Below, one piece after another: positions 35,502-44,114 of a stretch of DNA of 64,000 nt. A program made the position numbers and the translations under genes. The notes under the pieces are model-generated. The model was not told the origin of the DNA. It made no database searches and was given only the letters and a program-made list of their open reading frames with translations. The stretch's first letter is position 1; every line of letters begins with the position of its first letter. The stretch spans positions 186,001 to 250,000 of the forward strand of contig CATKHK010000057.1 of assembly GCA_949751835.1 (NCBI GenBank), in the 5' to 3' direction. The DNA is from Blepharisma japonicum (lineage: Eukaryota; Ciliophora; Heterotrichea; Heterotrichida; Blepharismidae).

Positions 35502-36851
35502 ATGGAAGTGAAAAGTTATAAATGGTTCCTCACTCAATTAGTCAATAGAAAATCACATTTGAAAATCCTGGAAGCCGGAATATGCAGAGGAGATAAGTTA
35601 TCTGATTGATTTTGCACTGATCTTAACGGTGTAGTAATAAAAAAAACAACAAAAATAGTAAATCGCACTAAATATCTGCTTACTCACTTTCTGAATACTC
35701 GAGTCCCTATTCTAGAGCAGTACACTCCAGATAGAGTTATCTGCTATTTATATCACACAGACGGAAAACGAATTGTGCTTGCGAAAGAAATTGTTGAGCT
35801 TGCTGATAATCAGCTTCATGGACTCCAAGTGAGAAGCATCCATATGGCATTGCCAACAACTAAATCTACAGATAAAATTTATAAAATTAAAGCTTGAAAC
35901 GAGCAAGGAGAGCTACACACAGAGCTTTTGGCAGGAAAATTTACCAAGGAGTTTGGAGAAACAGTCCGTGATGTAATAGTTTCAGAAAAAGCTATGTGAC
36001 TTACAATGTATATTACAGAAACTGTATATCATACTTGTAACCAGTTCATTGAGTCATTGAAATATGATATGATTGTTGACCAGGCATCGCAGCTTCACCT
36101 ATTAAATATAACTGAACTGACTTTTCATAAAGAATTAGCGCCTGGCGCTAATAATGATTTTTGGTTAAGGAAGAAAACGTTTTTACGATCAATGCCTGAA
36201 GAGGAAACTTCTGAAGACTTAACTGATGAAGATGAGCATGAGCATGAGCAAGAACAATCACTAAAAAAAATGCCATTAATTGCTTATGTTTTAAAAGATT
36301 TCACTAAGAAAACTAGAGTTGATCAGAACAGATTTAAAATCAGTCTGGAGAGGGAGCAAAAACAAAATAGCCCGACTTTTTTGAATATGATAGCAAATAC
36401 AATTGATAAAGAAAGAGAAAAAGCATTTAATGCTGAGAGGATTGCAAAGAGCAGAGTTGGGACCCATAAACAGCAAACTTTTATAAAAAGAAGGGCTTTT
36501 CATTTAAATTCGTTTAAAAATTCAAGCCGGCCATCTCCTGATCATCAAACTATATCGAACTTCAAAGATTTATTATTTTATTTAGAGAAAACTCGTCCAA
36601 GGAATTGAATTAAAGACAAGCCAAAAGATTTGGAATTTATCCCTTGTTTAGAGAAAGGAGGACTTACAACCGAAAGACACTCCACAAATGCAAGCGAATT
36701 CAGTACTCCATCTTCAGCAGCCAGACACAGAAAAACCCAATCCACAAATACAATTTTAAAGCCAGGAGAAGCTTTAAAGCTTTGGCTTTCGAAAGAAGAA
36801 TCCCGTTTAAAGGCAAAGCACTCCAAAGCTTCTTCACCCAATCCGATTTAA
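35502..36851 (+). CDS. unrecognised protein, 449 residues
   Basis: A single frame with TGA-coded Trp at several sites, including SDWFC, KAWNEQ, AMWLTMY and RNWIKDK. This is why it appears as fragments under the standard code. Residues 1-210 look globular with alternating strands and helices. Residues 240-260 are a Glu/His-rich acidic run (EDEHEHEQEQ). Residues 290-449 are basic and Ser-rich with IANTIDKEREKAFNAERIAK and a disordered end. No catalytic motif, signal peptide or membrane helix is visible. No known family is recognised. The stop is TAA at 36849, and the gene faces the cyclin gene tail-to-tail 103 bases away. Confidence 0.7.
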
Positions 36852-36954
36852 TTGTGAATATGCTAATAATTTAAATATTTTTCTTCAGAATGTAATAATT
36901 TTATATTTGTTTCAGAGCCACAGAAAATGGATTTTTTTACAAGTATTTACATAT

Positions 36955-37675
36955 TTATATATTTATATTGGATTTATAAATCTCCAAAATTGCTTCAACA
37001 GTTTCTTGATCTGCAGCAATTTCTAAACCAAGACTTAAATATCTAGAAGCCAAAAACAAGCACGCAGCAGCCACATTCTCTGCACTTTTTTGAAGAAAAA
37101 TCGGTACCCTAAAGCTGTCATTTGCAAAATTACTTGCAATTTTCAGCAAATCCTGCTTTTGATACACATTTAACTCAAGATTTGACACAAAGCTTGAAAT
37201 GAATGAATAAGGAAGACTGATTTCCACATTAAAGCATAAAGCCTCAAGTACAGCAAACTCGCATTGGAGAATGTTTTGTTTCAATCCAGCTAGCATTGAG
37301 TCTGATAGAGGAGGGACTTGAAGCCTTGGGTTGAGAGTCATTCGAATTTCTGATCTTTCGTCATAGAATTTCCTACACAAAATGTCAATGTGTCTTGTCT
37401 GCTCGAGGACTTTTGATGAGAGAAAAAGGCATGCCCCTGCGATTAAGAGATTGTCATATTTTAGATGACTGTTATTAATTGTAAACTGGAGTAGAAATTA
37501 CTGTGTGAAAATAGGTTTGAGCTGTGGCGACACATGATTGTGAGAGCCGGAGTTTGATTGCTAGGTTTCTGATGAATAGAAGGGATTGAATTAGAGAATC
37601 GGACCTTGGCTTGAAATTTTCAAGTCTTGGTTCCATCAAACATGGAATAGTTATATCTGATCTCATAAGTTCCAT
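36955..37675 (-). CDS. transcription-type cyclin (C/K/L/T group)
   Basis: Exons 37675-37502 and 37485-36955 with a 16-nt intron (GTAATTTCTACTCCAG) give 234 residues, almost only the two cyclin folds. The first fold shows LFIRNLAIKLRLSQSCVATA, QTYFHTFTINNSH and the diagnostic LLIAGACLFLSSKVLEQ. The second carries ILQCEFAVLEALCFNVEI, SFISSF and AENVAAACLFLASRYL. This pattern and the short length match cyclins that partner transcriptional or splicing kinases (CDK7/8/9/12-like), not mitotic cyclins with destruction boxes. The protein stops soon after the second fold, with no Arg/Ser or His-rich tail. The subgroup is uncertain. Confidence 0.8.
37486..37501 (-). other. 16-nt intron of the cyclin gene
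   Basis: Minus-strand GTAATTTCTACTCCAG. Its removal joins QTYFHT to FTINNSH across the first cyclin fold; with it the frame stops nine residues later. The 3' end is CAG rather than the TAG used by most introns here. Confidence 0.85.
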
Positions 37676-37963
37676 TTATCTATTATTAGTATTTGAGAAG
37701 AAGTAGAAACTTCTTAAATTGTTTCAACAGATTAGGCATTTTAGTGTTGAAATATTTTGTTATTTAAACTTATGAATATGCAAACTAAAAGATTTTAAAT
37801 AATTAGTAAAAGCAGTGTGCTTCAACCATTTTATTCATAATTTTCGTACGTTTTCTCCATAATCTTTAAAATACCTAATTATTACTGCTTATAAAGAATA
37901 AGGCAATTAAATTTACTATTTAAGAATTATTTGCTTGAATTCTAATAATTAATTAAGCTAAAT

Positions 37964-38437
37964 TTATTCTTTCTTTTCCTTCTCCTCCTTTCCTTCGCAT
38001 ATCAATAATAATCCTGCCATCCACCCAAAATTTAAAAGAGCTTGGACGATATTAATATTTCTCTCTGCTCCAGTATACAACCAAGGATTATGTATGACCA
38101 CATTGAAAGATAATAAAAGCAGGGATAAAAGATAAGCTCCAATTTTGACATTTGCAATGAAGAGGATTCCTCCTAGTACCATCAATGCTGCTGTTAATTG
38201 GATAAGTGCATGAACTTGAAGCCCAATAAGAGCTGGAGAAATTGGAAGATTGAAACCTGAAAGTGCAAAAAATTCTTTATACAGATTCGTGTAGCTCCCC
38301 AGCAGCATTGCTTCATGATGTGCAGGTTCGGTGAATTTCATGGCTGCCGACATGAAAAAGAACATCGCTACAAGAAATCGTCCAAAAATGCTCTTGAAGG
38401 CCATATTATTGTAATATTTAGTATTTGCTCTATTCAT
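37964..38437 (-). CDS. HR-lesion-inducer / DoxX-like four-helix membrane protein, paralog 1
   Basis: 157 residues with about four membrane helices: FGRFLVAMFFFMSAAMKF, LIQLTAALMVLGGILFI, GAYLLSLLLLSFNVVIHN and ALLNFGWMAGLLLI. The arrangement resembles the plant HR-like lesion-inducing family within the DoxX-like group: an N-terminal GR-x-L-x-A-x-F-x-x-S-A-x-x-F segment, a mid-protein helix pair and a last helix with NFG/NLAL-type residues. The basic/acidic tail EGKEEKEKKE is short. The first methionine gives 12 extra residues before the conserved start at MAFKSIF. The molecular role is not established. It sits just downstream of the paralog at 38778-39227, on the same strand. Confidence 0.68.
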   Translation of the reverse strand: MNRANTKYYNNMAFKSIFGRFLVAMFFFMSAAMKFTEPAHHEAMLLGSYTNLYKEFFALSGFNLPISPALIGLQVHALIQLTAALMVLGGILFIANVKIGAYLLSLLLLSFNVVIHNPWLYTGAERNINIVQALLNFGWMAGLLLICEGKEEKEKKE

Positions 38438-38777
38438 TTAGAAATAATAAAAGAAATTTAATTTAAGCTAGATTGCTGATTTGATAAAAAATATTAGAAA
38501 CTGATGAAAAATTAATTAAAATATAAAGCGTAAATTTTCTTTTTGAATATCGTTCATGATGTAATTTTATTAACTTTTTGATGTTCGTTTAATAAAAGAC
38601 TAATTCATAACTTTATTTATTTTAATTTAATTTTAACAATATTAATTTTGATTAATATGCATATTTTTTAGGCAGCTTTTTATGATTTTTAATAAGTTAA
38701 AAAATCTAAACTCAAATAAGGGAAACTTATGAATAAACAACAATTAAGTAGCACAATAAAATGTTTTTCATTAATTT
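38438..38777. other. intergenic between the two membrane paralogs
   Basis: AT-rich spacer of 340 bases; nothing beyond the presumed promoter of the downstream minus-strand gene. Confidence 0.5.
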
Positions 38778-39227
38778 TTAAGATGTTTTGACTTTTTCAA
38801 GCCCTTCTTCAGCACCGCTTACCAAGAACAGAGTTGCCATCCACCCAAAATTCAGTAAAAGTTGCATGATATTCATATGTCTTTCTTCTGAAGAATTAAA
38901 GAGAATGGGGTTGTGAATTACAACATTATAAGACAAAAGAATCAGAGCCAAAAGATGTGAACCATATTTGTTTCCAGCTAATACAAGCACACTGCCAACA
39001 ACTTGTAGGACAGCTGCAAGAAGGATAATAAATCTGGAATTTCATTCAATAAAAGTTGGGCTGAAAGGTAGATAAAGCCATGTGCTATCAGAAATTTGAG
39101 AATAAAAATTTTTATATGCTCCTATAAGCATTTTTTCGTACATTGTTGAGTCATTAAATTTCTGATAACTTGACAACAAAAAGAATAAGACAATTAGAAT
39201 TTTTCCAGCCAAAATCTTTCCCGACAT
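38778..39227 (-). CDS. HR-lesion-inducer / DoxX-like four-helix membrane protein, paralog 2
   Basis: 149 residues with a TGA-coded Trp in the middle (FIEWNSRF), which joins two open parts. Helices are KILAGKILIVLFFLLSSYQKF, FIILLAAVLQVVGSVLVLA, GSHLLALILLSYNVVIHNP and LLLNFGWMATLFLVSG. It aligns along the whole length with the neighbour at 37964-38437, with shared SYNVVIHNP/SFNVVIHNP and NFGWMA blocks and an ERHMNIMQ versus ERNINIVQ loop. The pair is a diverged tandem duplication. No catalytic residues stand out; the function in this group is unknown. Confidence 0.68.
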
Positions 39228-39422
39228 ATTTTTTCTAACCTAACAATTGGTGATACCAGATAAGTAAAGTTTGAGATATTAAAAAATATGAGAATTTATA
39301 AAGCTTCTTTTATATACTAAGAGATAATTTTCCAAATTAATCAGATTTTATACTTTTAAAGATAAAGATATAGGTATTTTTAAACTTTATTTACAATCAT
39401 AATTATGAAAATTTATTATTAA

Positions 39423-40391
39423 ATGCAAACTTTAGCTAGCTATATAGTTAGACCACAAAGAGAAATATACCAGATCTCAGACTTAGGCCATAAACAATTT
39501 TCATTAGGAAAAACTTTATACCAAAGGACAGATTTTCAATTAGTTAGCACTCGAGGAATTTTGCAGTGTAGTTGATTCGACTCAGTAAAGCAAGATCCCA
39601 AAAAATGTGTAATTTACTGTCATGGCAACTGTGGCTGTAGAATTGATTCTTTTGATATTTTAGAGCACGTCCTCAAACATAAAATGACGCTAGTTTGTTT
39701 TGATTTTGGAGGCTGTGGACTCTCAGAAGGTGATTACGTCTCTTTAGGCTTTTATGAAAAAAATGATATAAAAACTGTTGTAAAATATGTACAAGAAAGT
39801 GGAAGAGCAACTTCCATTGGAATATGAGGAAGAAGCATGGGAGCTGTTGCAGCTATTCTATATTCAGAAAGCATGGCAAATGCTCCTCCTTTAGTTTTGG
39901 ACTCACCTTTCTGCTGTTTAAATGATGTTATTGATGATATGGTAAGCCGATATAAGCTAATACCTAGAATTCTTAAAGATTTTATATTAGAAAAAATATC
40001 AAAAATAATTAAAGACACAGCTTTATTTGATATAGAAAACATAAAGCCTCTATTAGTTGTAAAAAAATGCCACAATTATGCAATTTTTATTCATTCCTTT
40101 GAAGATAAACTAATAAATTATGATCATTCACAAAAACTATACCAAAATTGGGCAGGCCCTAAACATTTTTTAACTGTAAATGGCCATCATAACAGTTTAA
40201 GAGATCCAACCACAATTTTGAGGGCCTTAACTTTATTAGAGTCAATGATAGGGATAGACACAATAGATGATGATGGATCAACAACAGAGAGAAGGGCCCC
40301 ACCTGAATTTTCTAAAAAAACAAACAAATTGGTGCGCCATAGAAGATTTAAAAGTGAAGGTGACCCGGAAAAATTTGTTTCTATTAAATAA
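39423..40391 (+). CDS. alpha/beta-hydrolase (ABHD17-like serine hydrolase)
   Basis: 322 residues. CVIYCHGNCG near residue 70 is the oxyanion-side HG motif; GIWGRSMGAVAA holds the nucleophile elbow G-R-S-M-G with Ser138 (the Trp is TGA). Asp228 (SFEDKLI) and His255/256 (NGHHNSLRD) complete the triad in the right order. VCFDFGGCGLSEG is the conserved strand after the oxyanion loop. No signal peptide or membrane helix is seen. Relatives in protists and animals are cytosolic or membrane-associated esterases and depalmitoylases; the substrate here is unknown. The stop codon lies one base from the stop of the minus-strand neighbour, so the two messages must overlap at their 3' ends. Confidence 0.85.
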
Positions 40392-40392
40392 A

Positions 40393-41022
40393 TTATTTTT
40401 CAATTTTTTTTGATTCTCTTATTTGTGCTCTTATATCAGTCAAAAATTTTGGTTCTATTGGAATTGTTAGAGGTCTTGTGCTTTTCAAAGGAGGCATTGG
40501 GGGTGCTTGCTCAGGCAATGGTCTAGCCTTAAACACAGTATTTTTTCTTATTTCCTCGATTTCTTTAATTTCTTTTTCTTTATCATTTTTTTCTTTATTA
40601 AGCTTGATTTTCTGTTGTAGATTTTTGATCATTTCGTTGTATTTCTCTCGTTTTATATTCCGAATTTCACTATGAAGAGTTATAGAAATTGGCTTTGTTG
40701 ATTCTTTAGTGCTTAAATGAATTGAGGGAGGTGGAAATGAAGGCATCGGTAGAGCCTTGAATGGTTTTAATTCGGATTTTTCTATATGAGTGCTTAAAGG
40801 GCAGTGCAAGGACCTTTCAGCACAGTGATGAGGAACCCCAATCAGATTTTTATCAATATTTTCACATATAGATTTTGATGATTTATGTAAAGATCTTATA
40901 GCAGCACATGATTCTTCGTCAATGAGTTTGCGCTTTTTGGGGACAGAAAGACATAAGCTTTTGTTTAATTTTCTTTTAAAAACAGATTTTTCTTCTTCCA
41001 TTTTAAATTTAAATCCTTTCAA
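40393..41022 (-). CDS. TPX2-like microtubule-associated protein
   Basis: 209 residues, basic and Pro/Lys-rich. Two copies of a TPX2-type motif are visible: FKALPMPSFPPPS near residues 87-99 and FKARPLPEQAPPMPPLKS near 166-183, the second followed by PLTIPIEPKFLTDIRA. A charged helix (KYNEMIKNLQQKIKLNKEK) lies between them. The Phe-Lys-Ala-x-Pro-x-Pro core is typical of the TPX2/WVD2 C-terminal repeats that bind microtubules and spindle kinases. The protein is far shorter than animal TPX2 and keeps only the tail-type repeats. A start at residue 8 (MEEEKS) is possible. Confidence 0.62.
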   Translation of the reverse strand: MKGFKFKMEEEKSVFKRKLNKSLCLSVPKKRKLIDEESCAAIRSLHKSSKSICENIDKNLIGVPHHCAERSLHCPLSTHIEKSELKPFKALPMPSFPPPSIHLSTKESTKPISITLHSEIRNIKREKYNEMIKNLQQKIKLNKEKNDKEKEIKEIEEIRKNTVFKARPLPEQAPPMPPLKSTRPLTIPIEPKFLTDIRAQIRESKKIEK

Positions 41023-41087
41023 AACTTAATCTTTACTAATATAATTTTGTAAGATAAATCTAAAGAATTAATTAATCAAAGATAAAT

Positions 41088-41357
41088 TTATCCAGCTTTA
41101 AATAGAAGTATTGAAATCTGTCCATATGTGAAATAAATTACTCTCCCCTCTTCATTCGATACAAAAGCTCCAAAATTATTTCCAACTATGCAGTGCCAGC
41201 TCCCAAAATACCTTTTTTCAAAGTCCTTTTTTAATTCTTTTGCAATTTCAAGACTGGTAGATTTTTTCTCAATAAATCCAGCAGCAAATTCAATAGCAGC
41301 TATCTGCATATCCTGAGGAGCATCTGAGTAGTGCATTTGCAATTTTCGATCGACCAT
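41088..41357 (-). CDS. DYNLL: dynein light chain LC8 type
   Basis: 89 residues, the exact length of LC8. The signature is complete: MVDRKLQMHYSDAPQDMQ at the start, AIEFAAGFIEKK, IAKELKKDFEKRYFGSWHC, IVGNNFGAFVSNE and the end IYFTYGQISILLFKAG. The LC8 dimer binds short linear motifs in dynein intermediate chains, radial spokes and many other partners. It is divergent from, and only 34 bases away from, the CFAP97-like gene, another ciliary protein. Confidence 0.95.
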   Translation of the reverse strand: MVDRKLQMHYSDAPQDMQIAAIEFAAGFIEKKSTSLEIAKELKKDFEKRYFGSWHCIVGNNFGAFVSNEEGRVIYFTYGQISILLFKAG

Positions 41358-41391
41358 TTAATTTTTATATGTAACTTGCAATTATTCTTTA
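41358..41391. promoter_or_regulatory. 34-bp bidirectional promoter between LC8 and CFAP97-like genes
   Basis: Only 34 AT-rich bases separate two divergent start codons. Both 5' leaders and any core promoter must lie here or overlap the opposite gene. No TATA-like or other motif can be singled out with certainty. Confidence 0.6.
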
Positions 41392-42225
41392 ATGGATCGG
41401 TCCCTCCCTTCAGCCAACAAAATTCTTTATAAGAAGTGGCAATCAGACGATAAAGAAAAGCATTATAGACAGCTAAGAAATGCCCGGCCAATTGTGGACA
41501 TTAAAACTCCTGGGAACTTCAGTCATATAAAAAATAAAGCCAAGCGAGACCAATTATTAGAAGGTTAAATCTATACAGATCGCTTTACGGAGATTGAGAG
41601 AGAAAACAGGATTCTCCTTGAAAAAATGCATAATATTTTTCAGACCAAAAAATCTGTTGGCATCAAAAAAATTCAAAAAGGATCATTGAACTTTGGCTAC
41701 AGGAAAAAAGTTATGAATCAAATTAATACAGAAAATAGACAACTTCTGGCAAGGTTAAAAAATAAATCCTCGTGCTATAGCGCAAGAGAATGAGAAAAAG
41801 ATAGAAAAAATACTGAAAAAAGATTGAGAAGTATGGGAGAGTATCCATATATGATCGGAAATAGAGGAAACTCCTCTTTAAAGCCTCAAAGAATCCCGCC
41901 TCCACCATCTGGCATCAGCTTAGTTTTTAAAAGAGAAATTCCTATCAGAGGAAGATGGTTTGTTATTGAGATTTTTAAAATGAGTTCTATGGTAAAAATA
42001 AAAGTCGAAGATATCGAAGACGGTGAAACATTTAGCTTGAAATTAAGATTAACTGACGCTTATGATATGATGGGTGGAGTTCCCAACTGGGAAGCCATAA
42101 TTCGGCAGCTTGACTTAGAAAACGGTGAGTTAGTGCTATATCAGCCTCAAGAAAACTCTTTTTCTGGCTTTGGATACACAAATAAAACAATCGGACATAT
42201 TGACCTAGAGGATTTATATGCTTAA
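41392..42225 (+). CDS. CFAP97 / hemingway-type ciliary protein
   Basis: Exons 41392-41563 and 41579-42225 give 272 residues; the 15-nt intron is GTTAAATCTATACAG, unusual in starting GTT. Residues 10-150 carry the CFAP97-type region: KARD-like turn, RFTEIERENRILLEKMHNI, GSLNFGYRKKVMNQINTEN and RQLLARL, a pattern found in KIAA1430/CFAP97D1 relatives. The C-terminal 90 residues (RGRWFVIEIFKMSSMVKIKV onward) form a separate beta-rich, C2-like domain ending in HIDLEDLYA, not part of the usual short CFAP97D1 protein. Role inferred: ciliary axoneme or ciliogenesis. The stop is 15 bases before the AAR2 start. Confidence 0.7.
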
Positions 42226-42240
42226 TCTTTATCATAATAA

Positions 42241-43218
42241 ATGGAATCTTTTTTAATCCTACTAGAGACTCCTCCAAACATTAACCTTCACTTAGACAAC
42301 CTAGCTCTAAAAACAGGCAGCCTATTTAAAGGAGTAAAATTAATTCCTACAGGCGCTCACTATTTATTTTACAGTTTTGAGGGCGGGATGAAGTCTGGGT
42401 TCTTTTTCTATGCAGAAGAGAGAAAAGTGATAATTAAAAAATGAGACTCACAGACAGAAAACTTTATTAAAGTAAGCACAGAAGATGAAGAAATATATGA
42501 AAGCAATATAAGGGAATTTGACGTACTTTTAGTTGAATATCCCAATAGCAATTATCAAGTATGGCAACTTTTAACATGCTATATTAGCCCAGAAGTAATC
42601 GGAAAAATTGAGCCAATTAGTAATATAATCAGCCAGATTAATGAAGAATATTCAACGTCTGAAGAAAACCTTGAGAAATTTTCGATTGTGAAAGGATCAT
42701 TATTTTATACAAATATTCCGAAATCAATAGCAAAACCAAACATGACCCCTGAAGAAATCACACAGATGAATTTTGATAAATCCTTTATCTTTTATGATCT
42801 GCTTAATAAGGATTTCCAAAATCCAGAAAATCTGCTTGGAGAACTCCAATTTTCGTTTTTAGCATTTTTACTTGGAGATTCACTTGAAAGTTTTTATCAA
42901 TGGAAAAATATTTTAATTTTGCTCTGCAACTGTGAGTCTGCATTATTGCAAGACCCATCATTTTTCGAGAAATTTATCCCAGTCTTTTACTCTCAACTCC
43001 AATCAATATCTCAAGACTTATTTTCAGACGATCTAATAGGCCCTAACTTTTTATCTTCATGTCTTCGGTCATTCCTCAGCCTTCTAAATAACAAAAATCT
43101 CCCACCTTCTGTCTACACCCGTGGCAAAAAATTTAAAAAACTTGTAAAATCTATGCTAAAAATATCAGAATTCGAAATGTGTGAAGATGAAGAAGCTCCT
43201 ATAATAGTTGAGATTTAA
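42241..43218 (+). CDS. AAR2: AAR2 splicing factor (U5 snRNP assembly)
   Basis: 325 residues with one TGA-coded Trp (KKWDSQ). The N-terminal part fits the AAR2 beta domain (LIPTGAHYLFYSF, then SGFFFYAEERKVIIKKWD). The C-terminal helical domain contains LLGELQFSFLAFLLGDSLES, FYQWKNILILLCNCESAL and FLSSCLRSFLSLL, a typical AAR2 signature. AAR2 holds PRP8 in the cytoplasmic U5 snRNP before BRR2 exchange, so it serves splicing of the tiny introns seen in this window. It starts 15 bases after the previous stop and ends 24 bases before the stop of the opposing gene. Confidence 0.85.
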
Positions 43219-43242
43219 TTACTCTGATTAAATTAATTCACA

Positions 43243-43782
43243 TTAGTACAGAGTTTTTTTCCCTTTATATGCATAGCTTCTTTTTAACGTCACATCAGGC
43301 ACAGCCAATCTTGGCAAGTTAATCCCTACTTGGAAATCGTCCACAGAAGAGCATATAGAGAGAATGCTTTCACAGTGTGGCTTTATAGGCTTGGCTTGAA
43401 GTTCTCGTTTAGGACCAATTATTTTAGGTATACAAATGCTGTCACCTATGCTGTCTACTGTGCTTGCAGTTTTGTCTGAATTTTTTTCATCACTTACAAT
43501 CCTTAATAGACTTTGCTCAGATATTCCCAGATCTTGTAAAGTACCTGCATTTGGAAGAAGTTTTCCATCCAGCTTAAGCTGAATTTTATCACCTGGAAGC
43601 ATTGCTTTCAGATGGGAAATCTGCATATCGAAAGTAACCTTTAAAGAAAAAATTTGGTTATTAGACTCAGAGTAAACTGAAACTGTGTTTTTACGTATGG
43701 CACGCTTTCCTGCGGTTCCTGGGGTTGGCTTGATCCTTTGAGTTGTATTGGGAGGGCTTTGAATAGATGGAGTTTGTCCCAT
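43243..43782 (-). CDS. ubiquitin-fold protein with N-myristoylation signal
   Basis: 179 residues. The start MGQTPS fits the myristoylation consensus (Gly2, Ser6), suggesting membrane anchoring. Residues about 34-95 look like a ubiquitin-like fold: NTVSVYSESNNQIFSLKV, FDMQISHLKAMLPGDKIQL, LDGKLLPNAGTLQDLGI and SLLRIV. The glycines of a conjugatable end are absent, so it is an integral Ubl domain. The C-terminal half is unstructured and Ser/Pro-rich and ends RSYAYKGKKTLY. It is head-to-head with another Ubl-domain gene at 44115. No specific family is recognised. Confidence 0.6.
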   Translation of the reverse strand: MGQTPSIQSPPNTTQRIKPTPGTAGKRAIRKNTVSVYSESNNQIFSLKVTFDMQISHLKAMLPGDKIQLKLDGKLLPNAGTLQDLGISEQSLLRIVSDEKNSDKTASTVDSIGDSICIPKIIGPKRELQAKPIKPHCESILSICSSVDDFQVGINLPRLAVPDVTLKRSYAYKGKKTLY

Positions 43783-44114
43783 TGTCGATAATAATTATCA
43801 TATTCAGTTTAATTTTGAGTAAATAAAAATTGAGAATATTAGGGATTTTCAGTTTTATGTTAAATTAATTACAGCTGCATGCAACTGAACTAACAAAATT
43901 TGATACCTTCGTTGAGCTTTAATATGGAATCCATTTATCATTTTAAATTGAATAAAGAAAAATAATAGAGTTATAATTATTGCGCATTAAATAGCAGCAC
44001 TTAGATTATTTTCCCAATTTTAATTTTCCCGACTAAATTGCAGCATCCATAGTCTTAACGCCCTAACTCATCTTTATTAAAATTGCAAATTTCATATAAT
44101 TCGAACTCACCAAC
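43783..44114. other. divergent promoter region between two ubiquitin-fold genes
   Basis: 332 bases, AT-rich, between two oppositely directed start codons; no gene, RNA or repeat recognised. Confidence 0.5.

Noticed and set aside
41088-41491. Additional minus-strand gene overlapping the LC8-CFAP97 promoter
   Set aside because: The open frame 41300-41491 lies over the LC8 start and CFAP97 first exon in a different frame and has no homology.
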